Below, piece by piece: positions 1 to 9,876 of a DNA stretch of 64,000 nt. Both the position numbers and the translations under genes were made by a program. The notes under the pieces were generated by a model. It did not search any database and was not told the DNA's origin. It saw only the letters and a program-made list of their open reading frames with translations. The DNA is from Paenibacillus sp. ACRRX (GTDB taxonomy: Bacteria > Bacillota > Bacilli > Paenibacillales > Paenibacillaceae): NCBI RefSeq assembly GCF_022346885.1, contig NZ_JAKRNK010000001.1, forward strand, positions 992,001 through 1,056,000, given 5' to 3'. Within the stretch, counting starts at the first letter, position 1; every line of letters starts with the position of its first letter.

Positions 1-1253
1 TAGGCTACAAGGTTGACTGGAATCAGAAGGCGCGAACGATTTCTATAAAGAACGGAACTAGTACCATTTTACTAACCGTTGACAAGAACACAGCGTCCAT
101 TAATGGCAAGACGACTCAACTAGATGTGGCTCCTATGGTAAAGAATGGATCAACGCTTGTTCCACTGCGGTTTGTTGGCGAGAGCTTAGGATTAAAGGTA
201 GACTGGGATAACGAATCGAAGTCTGTGTATTTGTTTACATCAGATGAAGGCTCAGTTGTTAATCCTCCTGATACAGGTAATGGCAACTCAGGAGAGACAA
301 CACCTCCCTCAACAGGCGATGTATTGGTAAAAGATTTTGATTTTTTCTCGAACACGTTACATATTGCATTAGGTCGTGATGTTGAACCTAAGATCATGTC
401 CATGACAAATCCTGATCGTATCGTTATTGACTTCCCTAACTCGAAGTTCTCTGATGAATTTAATGAGAAGTTTGGTTTTGACAACAATGGGCAAGGTGAG
501 ATGCCGATTACGGATTACCCGGATGTTCAGAAAGTTCGCTTTGCTATGTTTAGCACAACGCCGAATACGACGCGGTTTGTCATCGATGCAAACTACAAGC
601 TTGATAGCAAAGTGATAAGAAATGGACAAGGCTTAGTATCAATCGAATTGAGTGCATCAACTGGTGGAACTACCAATCCAACGAATCCGACCAAGCCTAC
701 CAAGCCGGACGGGAAATACACTGTTGTGGTTGACGCCGGACACGGTGCGCATGATTCTGGTGCAGTTAGTGTACGCAAACGATATGAGAAAGACTTGAAT
801 TTGCAGATTGCTAATAAGGTTGCTGAACTGGCGGTGAAGGAAGAGAAGCTTAATATCGTTCTCACGCGCAGTACAGATGTGTTTCTCGAATTATCTGAAC
901 GGGCAAAGATTGCTAACGATCTTCAGGCAGACTTGTTTGTCTCCATTCATGCCAATAGCATTGACAATAAGCCTACAGTAAGCGGGACGGAGACTTACTA
1001 TTATCGCAGCGAGAGCAAGGCGTTTGCGGAGCTCATGCATAAGTACCTGATTAAAGGGACGCAGTTCAAAGACCGGAACGCTAAGGTTGCTGATCATCAT
1101 GTAACTCGCAACACAAAGATGCCTGCGATTCTACTCGAGATCGGGTTCTTAACGAATCCTGACGAAGAAGCTGTTATGTTTACTGAAGATTTCCAATATC
1201 GTGTTGCGCAGCAGATCGTGAACGGTTTGAAAGCTCAGCTTGGATTGTCATAA
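1..1253 (+). CDS. N-acetylmuramoyl-L-alanine amidase with stalk and AMIN domains, 5' end missing
   Basis: The reading frame is open from base 3, so the real start lies upstream of the window. The visible protein begins inside a copper-amine-oxidase-like stalk domain (VPLRFVGESLGLKVDW). An AMIN-type beta domain follows (from about VLVKDFDFFSNTLHIALG), then a T/N/P/K-rich linker and a C-terminal Amidase_3 domain. The Amidase_3 zinc and catalytic residues are visible: the His of VVDAGHGAHDSG, the Glu of YEKDLN, the His of VSIHANS and the Glu of LLEIGFLTNPDE. This family cleaves the amide bond between muramic acid and the stem peptide outside the membrane; AMIN and stalk domains bind or present the enzyme to the wall. 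No signal peptide can be seen because the N terminus is absent. A GerMN lipoprotein gene follows 66 bases downstream on the same strand. The combination of these three domains is common in Paenibacillus. Confidence 0.93.
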   Translation, partial: GYKVDWNQKARTISIKNGTSTILLTVDKNTASINGKTTQLDVAPMVKNGSTLVPLRFVGESLGLKVDWDNESKSVYLFTSDEGSVVNPPDTGNGNSGETTPPSTGDVLVKDFDFFSNTLHIALGRDVEPKIMSMTNPDRIVIDFPNSKFSDEFNEKFGFDNNGQGEMPITDYPDVQKVRFAMFSTTPNTTRFVIDANYKLDSKVIRNGQGLVSIELSASTGGTTNPTNPTKPTKPDGKYTVVVDAGHGAHDSGAVSVRKRYEKDLNLQIANKVAELAVKEEKLNIVLTRSTDVFLELSERAKIANDLQADLFVSIHANSIDNKPTVSGTETYYYRSESKAFAELMHKYLIKGTQFKDRNAKVADHHVTRNTKMPAILLEIGFLTNPDEEAVMFTEDFQYRVAQQIVNGLKAQLGLS

Positions 1254-1319
1254 TCGTTCGCATATTTTGCAACCTGGACAGACGTTGCTGCGTTATAACG
1301 ACTAAAGGAGGTCATTAAT

Positions 1320-1928
1320 ATGAAGAAACGCAATTGGTTAGGTCTTGTAACTTTGGTTCTTGCGGTGGGACTTGTATCCGCCTGTGGTGATAAGAATTTA
1401 TCCAACGGTGACGGGAAAGGCGTAACAGAACCGCCTACTGCCGGCACCGAACAGCCGACAACTGGAACGGGTACAACTACGCCGGGTACGGAGCAGCCAA
1501 CTCCAGACAAGGAACCGGTGAAGAAGCCTGAACAGAAAGAACAGCAAATTACAGTATACGCAACGGATGATCAGATTATGGAATTGTTGTCCTACACGAC
1601 AAAGATTACATTTAAAGATGATCATGAGAAGATCGGGGCGGCGTTGAAGACACTTCAGAAGTCAGAAGATGCTAAGTATGTCCCTTTGTGGGATGGGAAT
1701 GAATTTAAATCCTACAAGCTTGACGAGAAAGGGATATTGACTGTTGACGTTCACATTTCGGAACACGGGCATTTGGGAGCGGGCGGAGAAGCATTTGCAA
1801 TCGACGCTTTAACTAAAACGTTGTTCCAATTTGAAGAGATCAAAGCAATCGACATTCTTGTGGATGGAAAGCCTGAAGCAAGTCTGATGGGTCATGTCAC
1901 TCTTGATCATCCGATTAAACGGCCATAA
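1320..1928 (+). CDS. GerMN-domain lipoprotein
   Basis: The start ATG follows a strong AAAGGAGG site. The 202-residue product has a lipoprotein signal peptide ending in a VSAC lipobox (Cys22), a T/P/E-rich tether to about residue 75, and a C-terminal GerMN-type domain starting near ITVYATDDQI. B. subtilis GerM, the namesake, has two such domains and works in sporulation and spore germination; this protein has one, so it is not called gerM. It lies 66 bases after the amidase gene and probably shares its transcript, which supports a role at the cell wall or spore cortex. A hairpin terminator follows about 60 bases after the stop. The family assignment rests on the overall pattern and the FAIDALTKTLFQFEEIKAIDI region; the exact role is unknown. 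Confidence 0.8.
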   Translation: MKKRNWLGLVTLVLAVGLVSACGDKNLSNGDGKGVTEPPTAGTEQPTTGTGTTTPGTEQPTPDKEPVKKPEQKEQQITVYATDDQIMELLSYTTKITFKDDHEKIGAALKTLQKSEDAKYVPLWDGNEFKSYKLDEKGILTVDVHISEHGHLGAGGEAFAIDALTKTLFQFEEIKAIDILVDGKPEASLMGHVTLDHPIKRP

Positions 1929-1988
1929 AATCAGGTCATGGGCAACATAAAAGAAGTAAATTAATTACATTTACGTGTTACATTACCG

Positions 1989-2016
1989 AACAGGGGCAGG
2001 AAATGCCCCTGTTTCT
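1989..2016 (+). terminator. Rho-independent terminator after the GerMN gene
   Basis: A perfect 10-bp stem (AACAGGGGCA with TGCCCCTGTT) closes a 5-base loop and is followed by a short T-rich stretch. It separates the amidase/GerMN unit from the SLH gene. Confidence 0.75.
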
Positions 2017-2066
2017 GTCGAATTATAAAGATCTTAACGGATTTTTAATACAAAGGAGAAACGATT

Positions 2067-4829
2067 ATGCATAATAATTCCAGCAAACCTGTACGTGCAG
2101 TGACGAGCGCTATTCTGGCTTTATCATTGACGTTATCTGCTGTTCCTGTGGCTTTGGCTGCTGAGGCTGGACAAGCTGGTAGCAATAGTACACAAAATAC
2201 AGCAAATTCGGGCATTAGTCCGGTATTCAGTGATGTGAAATTAGGCCATTGGGCGGAAAAACATATACATAAATTAGCTGCACAAGGCATTTTGAAAGGC
2301 AACAACGGCAAATTCAGACCTGGGGATGACATTACACAGCAAGAAGCAATTGCACTCGCGATTCGGTTTATGAATCTGGAGGGACAGCTGAGCAATGACG
2401 AATCTGTAGCATTGCCTGCTGATTTCAAAGTTGGAAATTACTTCAAGCCCTATATTGTACTCGCGTTCCAGAAAGGACTGCTTGACAAGAACGAGGAATT
2501 AAAGAATCCAGACCCGAAGAAACCTTGGGGTGATCAGAAAGCTTCACGTGAGTGGATTACGAAAATTTTGGTCCGTGCAGTTGGCAAGCAAAGTGCTGCG
2601 CTTGAGGTAAAGAATAAGCCTACTTCTTTTGCAGACAACAGTAAGATCAGTGCCAGTGCGCTTGGCTATGTAAATGTAGCACTTGATCTTCAACTGACTA
2701 CCGGAATGAGCAATAACAAATTTGAGCCATTAGGCAATGTGAACCGTGCCCAGATTGCAACTTTCTTCAGCCGTGGCGAAGCGGTAGCAAACATTGTTTA
2801 TGATAGTGTTGTAGCAGGTATCGTCGGTTCTGTCACAGATACGGAGCTCCGATTATATACGGAGGATAACAAGTGGGCGAACTATCGCATCGACAACAAA
2901 ACGATGTGGTACAAAGCGGACAACGACAAGTCTATTTCGGCAAAAGATATCCCGATGTATACGAAAGTTCGTGTAATTGGCCAATTGGGCAGTGCTTCAT
3001 ACGTCGAGCTTCTTAGTACAGAGCAGCAAGTAGAGTCCGTGCAGACAACACTTAAATACGCGGTTCCTAGTGAGAAGAAGCTGTATGTTAAAAATAGCGG
3101 ACGTGAAGATCTGGACACCGTTTTATATGAAGGTAACACGTTGATTAAAGACGCTGGAGGGGCTGTGATTTCGGCGGATAAGCTTTCTCCTGATTCGGAG
3201 TTGACGATTACGCGCGAGACGTTCTCCAAAGATCGTAAAGTGTTGGAGATTCAAGTGAAGTCGGGTCCTGTCAACAAGAATGGCAAAGGAACGATTACCT
3301 CGGTTGATGTGAACAGCCGTATGGTTACGATTAAGCTCGAACAAGGGGATAACGAGACTTACCGGATAGCAGATGACGCTACTGTTAGATATGATAACGT
3401 ACTAAAAGACATCAAGGACCTAAAAGTGAACGATGTAATCACATTTAGTGTGAAGAACAGTTCTATTTCATCGATTGTCATGTCTACCGCACCAGCAACT
3501 AGCGTAGAAGGCCGAGTAGACAGCTTCAGCCCGAATATGACATCCATTACGGTGGTGAAGGACAATAACAAGTTGGAAGCCAAAGTATTAGCAGGCCAAG
3601 TTGCAGTTGTTATTCCAGGACTGATTAATCCTTCATTGGGTGAGTTAATTGCGGGTGAGTATGGAGATCGAGTAAAGCTAACGGTTAACGGAGAAGATAA
3701 AGTAACTCGTATCGAAGTGCTGAGCCGTAAAGTAGAGAACTTATATGGTGTGTCGGTTATTGGTTACGATGCTGCCAAAAAGCTGCTTACGGTTGTAGAC
3801 GATAAGAACACACCTTATGTGGTGACGTTAAATGATGGCACGAAATATGAATTTAACGGCAGCGAAGTGCCAGCAACAACCATAACTTCCATGCTCACGA
3901 GCAATCGTAAAGTAAATGTAAAGCACATTAACAAGAAAGCTCTTGTTGTACAATATGTGTACAAATATGAAGGCAAACTTATTGTAGCGAGCCCTTCATC
4001 TCGAACCATTACGTTGCAGTTGGCCAATGATGACTTTGTGACGCTGCCCTATCAGTCTAATTCGATTGGTATAGAATTGTACGGCAACTCGAGTGCCAAA
4101 ATTACGGATATTAAGAATGGTGATTTTGTTACCGCGATGCTATCCGGCGATCAAAATTCAGTAATGTCGTTGACGGTCCGCAGCTACCATCAATTTGAAG
4201 TTGCATCGATTAATACATCGACTAATCGAATTACGCTGCGTAATGCCGCAAACCGTCAGGTTGAGGAATTCTCACTCAGTTCCACACCGATTTATGGTGT
4301 GAACAATGAGAAGCTCACTTTGAGCAATTTGAATCCTAATGACGTACTTAATGCCGTCTTTGATGGACGTTCTTTAGTTGAGCTTCGTAAAGTTGCTGTT
4401 ACAGCAGGACGTGTTGAGTCTGTTGACACAACAAATGGCATAGTTGTTGTTAAAGATTACAATGGGCAAACAACTTCTCATCCGTCAGCAGGTGGTCTGA
4501 CGATTATTTTGGATACTACGTCAACAACGGCTGTTGGTGCGCTAAAAGTTGGAGATCGGGTTGAAGTTCGTAAGGATGCTAAGAATGGAACCAACCTGAA
4601 AGTATTGACGGGCCTAAAACATGATTTCTGGAAGTATGATGCAAGTGCTAAGCAGCTGTATGTGAAGCGTAGCAGCTTGTCAGATACCGAATATTACTGG
4701 ACACTGAGCGCAAATGTTGTTATTCGTAATACGACAGGTGACACGTTATCTATCTCTTCGCTGAAGAGTGATGACAAGATCGTCTTGTACTTCTTAAATG
4801 GACAAATTATTGAGATTGAGAAGCAGTAG
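2067..4829 (+). CDS. S-layer homology (SLH) domain surface protein
   Basis: The start follows AAAGGAGAAACGATT. The 920-residue protein has a Sec signal peptide with a likely cut after VALA (about residue 31). SLH modules follow in the first 250 residues: one starts at FSDVKLGHWAEKHIHKLAAQ, and a later one contains FADNSKISASALGYVNVALD and ends NRAQIATFFSRGE. SLH modules hold proteins non-covalently on pyruvylated secondary wall polymer. The remaining 650 residues are beta-rich with many short repeating units of the type TVVDDKNTPYVVTL, but no catalytic motif. It is monocistronic, with a terminator on each side. It may be an S-layer-associated structural protein; no enzymatic role is suggested. 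Confidence 0.88.
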   Translation: MHNNSSKPVRAVTSAILALSLTLSAVPVALAAEAGQAGSNSTQNTANSGISPVFSDVKLGHWAEKHIHKLAAQGILKGNNGKFRPGDDITQQEAIALAIRFMNLEGQLSNDESVALPADFKVGNYFKPYIVLAFQKGLLDKNEELKNPDPKKPWGDQKASREWITKILVRAVGKQSAALEVKNKPTSFADNSKISASALGYVNVALDLQLTTGMSNNKFEPLGNVNRAQIATFFSRGEAVANIVYDSVVAGIVGSVTDTELRLYTEDNKWANYRIDNKTMWYKADNDKSISAKDIPMYTKVRVIGQLGSASYVELLSTEQQVESVQTTLKYAVPSEKKLYVKNSGREDLDTVLYEGNTLIKDAGGAVISADKLSPDSELTITRETFSKDRKVLEIQVKSGPVNKNGKGTITSVDVNSRMVTIKLEQGDNETYRIADDATVRYDNVLKDIKDLKVNDVITFSVKNSSISSIVMSTAPATSVEGRVDSFSPNMTSITVVKDNNKLEAKVLAGQVAVVIPGLINPSLGELIAGEYGDRVKLTVNGEDKVTRIEVLSRKVENLYGVSVIGYDAAKKLLTVVDDKNTPYVVTLNDGTKYEFNGSEVPATTITSMLTSNRKVNVKHINKKALVVQYVYKYEGKLIVASPSSRTITLQLANDDFVTLPYQSNSIGIELYGNSSAKITDIKNGDFVTAMLSGDQNSVMSLTVRSYHQFEVASINTSTNRITLRNAANRQVEEFSLSSTPIYGVNNEKLTLSNLNPNDVLNAVFDGRSLVELRKVAVTAGRVESVDTTNGIVVVKDYNGQTTSHPSAGGLTIILDTTSTTAVGALKVGDRVEVRKDAKNGTNLKVLTGLKHDFWKYDASAKQLYVKRSSLSDTEYYWTLSANVVIRNTTGDTLSISSLKSDDKIVLYFLNGQIIEIEKQ

Positions 4830-4854
4830 TCGATACGTGTAGCTAGCTAGAATG

Positions 4855-4889
4855 CCGTTTCGTCCAATAATTGGGAGGAACGGTTTTTT
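4855..4889 (+). terminator. Terminator after the SLH gene
   Basis: An imperfect stem (CCGTT...AACGG core with additional pairs inside) is followed directly by TTTTTT, 25 bases after the SLH stop codon. Confidence 0.65.
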
Positions 4890-4917
4890 AGTTTCTGTAG
4901 GTTTAATGTTAATCCGG

Positions 4918-4926
4918 TGTTATAAT
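4918..4926 (+). promoter_or_regulatory. Extended -10 promoter of nth
   Basis: The sequence TGTTATAAT is a perfect extended -10 element, 32 bases before the GTG start of nth. No good -35 hexamer is seen at the usual spacing, which fits an extended -10 promoter. Confidence 0.6.
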
Positions 4927-4958
4927 GCTAAAGTAGACTTTATAAGGAGGAATAAAGA

Positions 4959-5627
4959 GTGGCGACAAGCGCTCGTGTTCGCCGTGTTCTGGATACGCTT
5001 GGCGAAATGTTTCCGGATGCGCATTGTGAATTAATTCATTCGAACCCGTTTGAATTGACGATTGCCGTACTGTTGTCTGCTCAGTGCACCGATGAGACAG
5101 TCAACAAAGTGACGGTTAACTTATTTCATAAATATAAGACCCCGGAAGACTACTTAGCGGTTCCATTGGAGCAATTAGAGCAGGATATCCGTCGAATTGG
5201 CTTGTTCCGCAATAAGGCGAAGAACATTCAAAAGCTATGTCAGATCCTGCTTGACAAATATAACGGTGAAGTGCCTCAGAAACATGAACAATTAACTGAG
5301 CTTCCTGGCGTAGGACGGAAGACGGCTAATGTCGTAATGTCTACCGCGTTCGGCGTACCTGCAATTGCCGTGGATACACACGTGGAGCGGGTGTCGAAGC
5401 GTCTGGGATTGGCGGATGAGACGGATAGTGTACTGGAAGTGGAAAAGAAGTTGATGCGTAAAGTTCCACGTGTTGAGTGGACCTTGACTCATCATCGCTT
5501 CATATTTTTCGGTCGATATCACTGTAAAGCACAATCTCCAAAATGTGAAGTCTGTCTGTTATTGGATATGTGTAAATTTGGGAAAACACGTATGAAAGCG
5601 GAGCAGCGGAGAAACAATGGAAAATAA
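4959..5627 (+). CDS. nth: Endonuclease III (DNA glycosylase/AP lyase)
   Basis: GTG is the start, 8 bases after AAGGAGG. The 222-residue protein matches the usual length of Nth. It carries the helix-hairpin-helix LPGVGRKTANVV with catalytic Lys121, Asp139 in VDTHVERVS, and a C-terminal [4Fe-4S] ligand set Cys189, Cys196, Cys199 and Cys205 (CX6CX2CX5C). The enzyme excises oxidised pyrimidines and nicks at abasic sites in base excision repair. A small unknown gene starts 27 bases downstream, and the two probably share the terminator at 5953-5983. No oddities are seen in the active-site residues. Confidence 0.97.
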   Translation: MATSARVRRVLDTLGEMFPDAHCELIHSNPFELTIAVLLSAQCTDETVNKVTVNLFHKYKTPEDYLAVPLEQLEQDIRRIGLFRNKAKNIQKLCQILLDKYNGEVPQKHEQLTELPGVGRKTANVVMSTAFGVPAIAVDTHVERVSKRLGLADETDSVLEVEKKLMRKVPRVEWTLTHHRFIFFGRYHCKAQSPKCEVCLLLDMCKFGKTRMKAEQRRNNGK

Positions 5628-5654
5628 ATAAACCTGAATGGGTGGGCGGTTGAA

Positions 5655-5927
5655 TTGAAATGTATTTCGGTATACACAGACAATTTTGAACAATTCTCGG
5701 ATATTTATGAGAAATTAATGCAGCAAACAGTACAGGACGATGAGGAAATAGTAGTAGATGGTGTGACCGTATATGGCGCGGGTGAAGTACCTGAGCAGTA
5801 CATAGACCGTATGCGTCAAAAGCGCGATGTGGTTGTAATGCGCGTAAAGAACAAAGACATTACCATTCTACAGCATGGAAAGCAATTCGAAATTATTCTC
5901 CCTGTAGAGCAAAATATGGTACACTAG
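5655..5927 (+). CDS. Small conserved-looking protein of unknown function
   Basis: The start is TTG at 5655, preceded by GGGTGGGCGG; no in-frame ATG lies nearby, so TTG decides the length of 90 residues. The protein is soluble and mixed alpha/beta, and acidic in the first half (DDEEIVVDG). I do not recognise a family. It sits 27 bases after nth and directly before a terminator, so it is probably co-transcribed with nth. The good ribosome binding site and tight spacing support a real gene. Confidence 0.7.
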   Translation: MKCISVYTDNFEQFSDIYEKLMQQTVQDDEEIVVDGVTVYGAGEVPEQYIDRMRQKRDVVVMRVKNKDITILQHGKQFEIILPVEQNMVH

Positions 5928-5952
5928 AAACCGAGTTTGCAGGCAAATTGAG

Positions 5953-5983
5953 GAAGCCGAGCATCTCGGTTTCTTCTTTTTTT
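5953..5983 (+). terminator. Intrinsic terminator of the nth operon
   Basis: GAAGCCGAG, loop CAT, CTCGGTTTC, then TTCTTTTTTT. Nearly the same arm (GAAACCGAG at 5928-5936) occurs just upstream and could pair with the same 3' arm, giving an alternative fold. Confidence 0.85.
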
Positions 5984-5996
5984 ATAAGCTTATAAA
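5981..5996. promoter_or_regulatory. 16-bp perfect palindrome upstream of the dynamin gene
   Basis: TTTATAAGCTTATAAA reads the same on both strands. It begins within the T-tract of the preceding terminator and lies 46 bases before the dynamin start. It could be an operator, but no cognate regulator is known. Confidence 0.3.
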
Positions 5997-6042
5997 GTAG
6001 GGATGAACAATAACATTGATGTAGGGGGGCGCGATAGGCATT

Positions 6043-9000
6043 ATGCATCAGGATACTAACGAGGGGCAGCAGACAAGCGCATCCAGAACTGCTCTGAGCA
6101 CAGAGCTGGAAGAAGCCACACCAACGCCGTTAGGTGAAGTGTTAAAGTCTTGGGCTTCACAGATGGCAAACGAAGAAAATGAAGCAGCAGCACGCAAGCT
6201 AAGAGAGCTTGTGGATAAAGAACGTGAAAATATGCTGATGATCGCGATGTGCGGTCACTTTTCTGCTGGCAAATCTACAGTTATTAATATGCTATGCGGT
6301 AAATCATTGCTGCCATCCAGTCCGATCCCTACCAGTGCGAACGTGGTTACTGTTCGTTACGGCACAAGTCGCGCAGAAATCTACCGCAGAACGGAACATG
6401 GTCCAAGTGCAATAGCAGAAGTGGTGCCGCTGGACAGACTTGAAGCCGTATGCAAGGATGGGGAACAAGTCGAACGTGTGAGCTTGTATGATGAAGTCAG
6501 TTGGCTTAAAGCGGGCGCTGCATTGTTGGATACGCCAGGTGTTGATTCGACGGATGATAAGCATCGTGCCGCTACAGAAGCTGCAATGCATATGGCTGAT
6601 GTTGTTGTATACGTGACAGATTATAATCATGTTCAATCTGAGCTCAATTTTTCATTCGCAAAAGAGGTAGTAGAGGCAGGTAAGCCATTAATTTGGATTG
6701 TTAACCAGATTGATAAGCATCGGGAACAGGAAATCGAATTTGAACGCTATCGAACTGATGTAGATGATGCATTGGCAGCATGGGGAATCCATCCAGCAGC
6801 TATATATTATGTATCTATGCGGGAACCGGATCATCCTCACAATGAATGGAAGCTGGTTACAAGGGCGCTGCACCAGCTTGTTATTAAACGAGAACGGTTG
6901 GTTCGTTACGGAATTGAGCAGGCGGCACGAGTCTTGTTAGCTGAGCATACTGCACTGCTAGAGGAACCTGCAGCAGCAGCCTATGAGGAATGGGCAAGCC
7001 GGATAGGTGGGGAAGAGCAAGTTGTGCAACTTCGAACCGAGCTGCAACGTTGTGAAGAGGAATATCATCTAACAAGCGAGCGATCGGAGCATGAGCGTGA
7101 TTCGTTTGTTGACGCATTAAGCCGGTTGCTGCGGGACGCTAATATTACACCTGCTTTATTGCGCGATAGTGCCCAGTCGTACTTGGAAAGTCGCAAACCT
7201 GGTTTTAAGGTAGGTTTATTATTTACGGCGGGAAAGACAGAGGCTGAACGAGATCAGCGCTTGCAACGATTAGTGTTGTTGTGGGTACAAGAAATCCAAG
7301 CGAATATTACAGCTCATCTCGTGCCGATGCTGCGGCAGCTAGCTGAGCGTGCATCCAGAAGTGGTACAGATGTGGTTAATGAGCTTGAAGCCTCTCTCCC
7401 TCACTTTGAGGCTGCTTGGTTTGCGAATGCAGTCCAGACCACGTCTGTCGGCTCCGGCGAATACACGATGAATTATTGCCGCGGCCTCGCAGAAGAAGCG
7501 AAATCGCTCATCCGCAAGACTGTACTTAGATTAGCGGATCAATACATCGAGCAGATCCATAAACAAGATAAGCAGAATTTATCGGGCCTAGAGCAGCAAA
7601 TGCTGGAACTGCAGGCCAATCTCGCGATAGAAGCCAAGACGCGGCAGACGATGTATCGTATTCAAGAACGACACGCTGTCATGTTAAAGCAGCTTGAGAA
7701 AGTTTCATGTGAGATCCACTCTGTGAAAACCGCTCAAGAAGCGATGCCGGATTTAAGTCGGATCGGATCTGACTCTGCATCAGTTGTAGATGAGGATCAT
7801 CCGCCGGAGCAGACAACTGAAGGGACGTTGGCCCATTTAAAAGCGCAAGATTGCCATCCCGCGATTCAACAAGATGATAGACTCCATCTTCATGCTGTAG
7901 AGGGCCAAGTTGCAGATGATCCTATGCCAACAACGTCAGAGGAAGTTGACGCATCTTTAATTCCTACGATTGAACAAATGAGTGATAAGCTGCAAGCAGC
8001 AGCATTGCATCTCGAATCAGCAGCTGAGGTATTAGAGCCTCTCAAGCTGATGGATGCTTATGTTCCTAACCTGCGGGCAAAGGCGCAGCGACTGCGGGAT
8101 AATCGGTTCACTGTGGCATTGTTCGGTGCATTTAGCGCGGGTAAGTCATCATTTGCGAATGCGCTTATTGGTGCGAATGTATTGCCTGTTTCGCCTAACC
8201 CTACGACAGCTGCAATTAATATGATCGGAGCACCTACTGATCAGTATCCACATCAGACAGCGCTTGTTCGTATGAAGAGCGAGAGCCAGCTCCTCGCAGA
8301 TATTCAGTATGCCTTAACGTGTATTGGTGAACCGGAGACAGCTCATTGGGGCATGTCTGAGGCGCTGCAAGCAGTAGATCGCTGGCAGCCTTCGATGCTT
8401 CATCCCTCAGGAAGGCCTCACTATAGCTTCATACATGCGGTTAAACGCGGCTATACGAGACTCAGTTCCTTATTAGGACAAGAACTTCATGTGGATTACG
8501 AGCGATATCGTCAGTTTGTGGCGGATGAGAGCCAATCGGCTTTTGTAGACCATGTCCAGCTTTTTGTCGATAGCCCATGGACGAGGCAGGGCTTCACTTT
8601 TGTGGATACGCCAGGTGCAGATTCCATTAATGCGCGCCATACCGGTGTGTCTTTTGAATATATCAAGAATGCTGACATCGTGTTGTTTGTCACCTATTAC
8701 AATCATGCATTTTCTCAAGCAGACCGTCAGTTCCTAACGCAGTTGGGACGTGTAAAAGATGCGTTTGAGCTGGATAAGATGTTCTTTTTAGTAAATGCCG
8801 CTGACTTGGCTTCATCATCACAAGAATTGGATGACGTGATGCGGTATGTCGGTAACCGTCTACTTGAATTCGGCATCCGTTCCCCGCGATTATGTGCCAT
8901 TTCCAGCTTGAATGCACTGGAAGCAAAGCTTGCTGACGATCAAAAAAAGTTGAACGCAACAGGATTTACACAGTTTGAAACAGAGTTTTTACATTTTGCA

Positions 9001-9876
9001 AGTGAAGAACTGGCAGCTATGGCGATCAACAGTGCGGTGTCTGATGTTGAGCGTGCAAGCGGACAACTGACGGCAATACTGAACGCGGCCAGATCAGATG
9101 AAACGGAGCGAGAACGACGTCTGCAACAGCTGGCAGCAGCAGGAGAAGCCGCCATAAACGGGCTCACAGCATGCTTGGAAGTGGATGAAAGTCGCATGCT
9201 GGAGCAAGAAACGGAAGAGCTTTTGTATCACGTACGTCAACGAATTCAGTTTAGATTCAGCGAATCATTTACTTATTCATTCAGTCCTGCGGCATTGCGG
9301 AGTGATGATCAGGACGTCGAGCGTACGTTGTTGCAGTGTTATCGAGATTGGCAGCGAGCAAGCGAATTGGAGCTGACAAATGAATTGTTGTCCACTTCAC
9401 TGCGGCTTGAACAGCTGGCCCAACGTCTCGTAATGGAGCACTACAATAAAGTTGCAGAACAAGCGAGGCAATTGCTGCCGGGCTATGAGCCGGTTGCAGC
9501 CGCCATGACAGCCTGGCCAACGCCAAAAATTCAAATCCAGCATGCAGAAACCGAGCTGACAGGCAAGAAATTACGCTCGATCTACAAGAACAATAAACAT
9601 TTCTTTGAAGGTTCAGGTAGAGATTCTTTAAAACAGCTGATGGAGCAAATAGCTGTGCAAAACATAATGCTCACCAATCAAACATTCCAAGGAGCAGCCG
9701 TGGATGCAGCTATTCTAAATTTTAAACAAACTTTAAATACTCAGATTCAATCCGGCATCGAATCTGTTAAACGATACCAGGAAGCAATGGCTTCGGCTAT
9801 GAGGGAGGACGTCGATACGGAGCAACTGGAAGAAATGGCTGCGAAATTGTTCACTTTAGTACATGAAATGAGCTAA
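6043..9876 (+). CDS. dynA: Double-GTPase bacterial dynamin (DynA-like)
   Basis: The 1277-residue protein has two complete dynamin-type halves, as in B. subtilis DynA (about 1190 residues), a head-to-tail fusion. The first GTPase has P-loop GHFSAGKST (71-79, Lys77), switch DTPG (163-166) and the G4-like VNQIDKH. The second has GAFSAGKSS (695-703, Lys701), DTPG (855-858) and VNAADLA. Long helical segments follow each GTPase, as expected for stalk and membrane-tethering regions. The linker at about 570-650 is acidic and low in complexity. DynA works at the inner face of the membrane in fusion and repair after membrane stress or phage attack. The gene is monocistronic. The SD before the ATG is poor (a GGGGGG run lies about 14 bases away), so the start is less certain than the identity. 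Confidence 0.92.
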   Translation: MHQDTNEGQQTSASRTALSTELEEATPTPLGEVLKSWASQMANEENEAAARKLRELVDKERENMLMIAMCGHFSAGKSTVINMLCGKSLLPSSPIPTSANVVTVRYGTSRAEIYRRTEHGPSAIAEVVPLDRLEAVCKDGEQVERVSLYDEVSWLKAGAALLDTPGVDSTDDKHRAATEAAMHMADVVVYVTDYNHVQSELNFSFAKEVVEAGKPLIWIVNQIDKHREQEIEFERYRTDVDDALAAWGIHPAAIYYVSMREPDHPHNEWKLVTRALHQLVIKRERLVRYGIEQAARVLLAEHTALLEEPAAAAYEEWASRIGGEEQVVQLRTELQRCEEEYHLTSERSEHERDSFVDALSRLLRDANITPALLRDSAQSYLESRKPGFKVGLLFTAGKTEAERDQRLQRLVLLWVQEIQANITAHLVPMLRQLAERASRSGTDVVNELEASLPHFEAAWFANAVQTTSVGSGEYTMNYCRGLAEEAKSLIRKTVLRLADQYIEQIHKQDKQNLSGLEQQMLELQANLAIEAKTRQTMYRIQERHAVMLKQLEKVSCEIHSVKTAQEAMPDLSRIGSDSASVVDEDHPPEQTTEGTLAHLKAQDCHPAIQQDDRLHLHAVEGQVADDPMPTTSEEVDASLIPTIEQMSDKLQAAALHLESAAEVLEPLKLMDAYVPNLRAKAQRLRDNRFTVALFGAFSAGKSSFANALIGANVLPVSPNPTTAAINMIGAPTDQYPHQTALVRMKSESQLLADIQYALTCIGEPETAHWGMSEALQAVDRWQPSMLHPSGRPHYSFIHAVKRGYTRLSSLLGQELHVDYERYRQFVADESQSAFVDHVQLFVDSPWTRQGFTFVDTPGADSINARHTGVSFEYIKNADIVLFVTYYNHAFSQADRQFLTQLGRVKDAFELDKMFFLVNAADLASSSQELDDVMRYVGNRLLEFGIRSPRLCAISSLNALEAKLADDQKKLNATGFTQFETEFLHFASEELAAMAINSAVSDVERASGQLTAILNAARSDETERERRLQQLAAAGEAAINGLTACLEVDESRMLEQETEELLYHVRQRIQFRFSESFTYSFSPAALRSDDQDVERTLLQCYRDWQRASELELTNELLSTSLRLEQLAQRLVMEHYNKVAEQARQLLPGYEPVAAAMTAWPTPKIQIQHAETELTGKKLRSIYKNNKHFFEGSGRDSLKQLMEQIAVQNIMLTNQTFQGAAVDAAILNFKQTLNTQIQSGIESVKRYQEAMASAMREDVDTEQLEEMAAKLFTLVHEMS

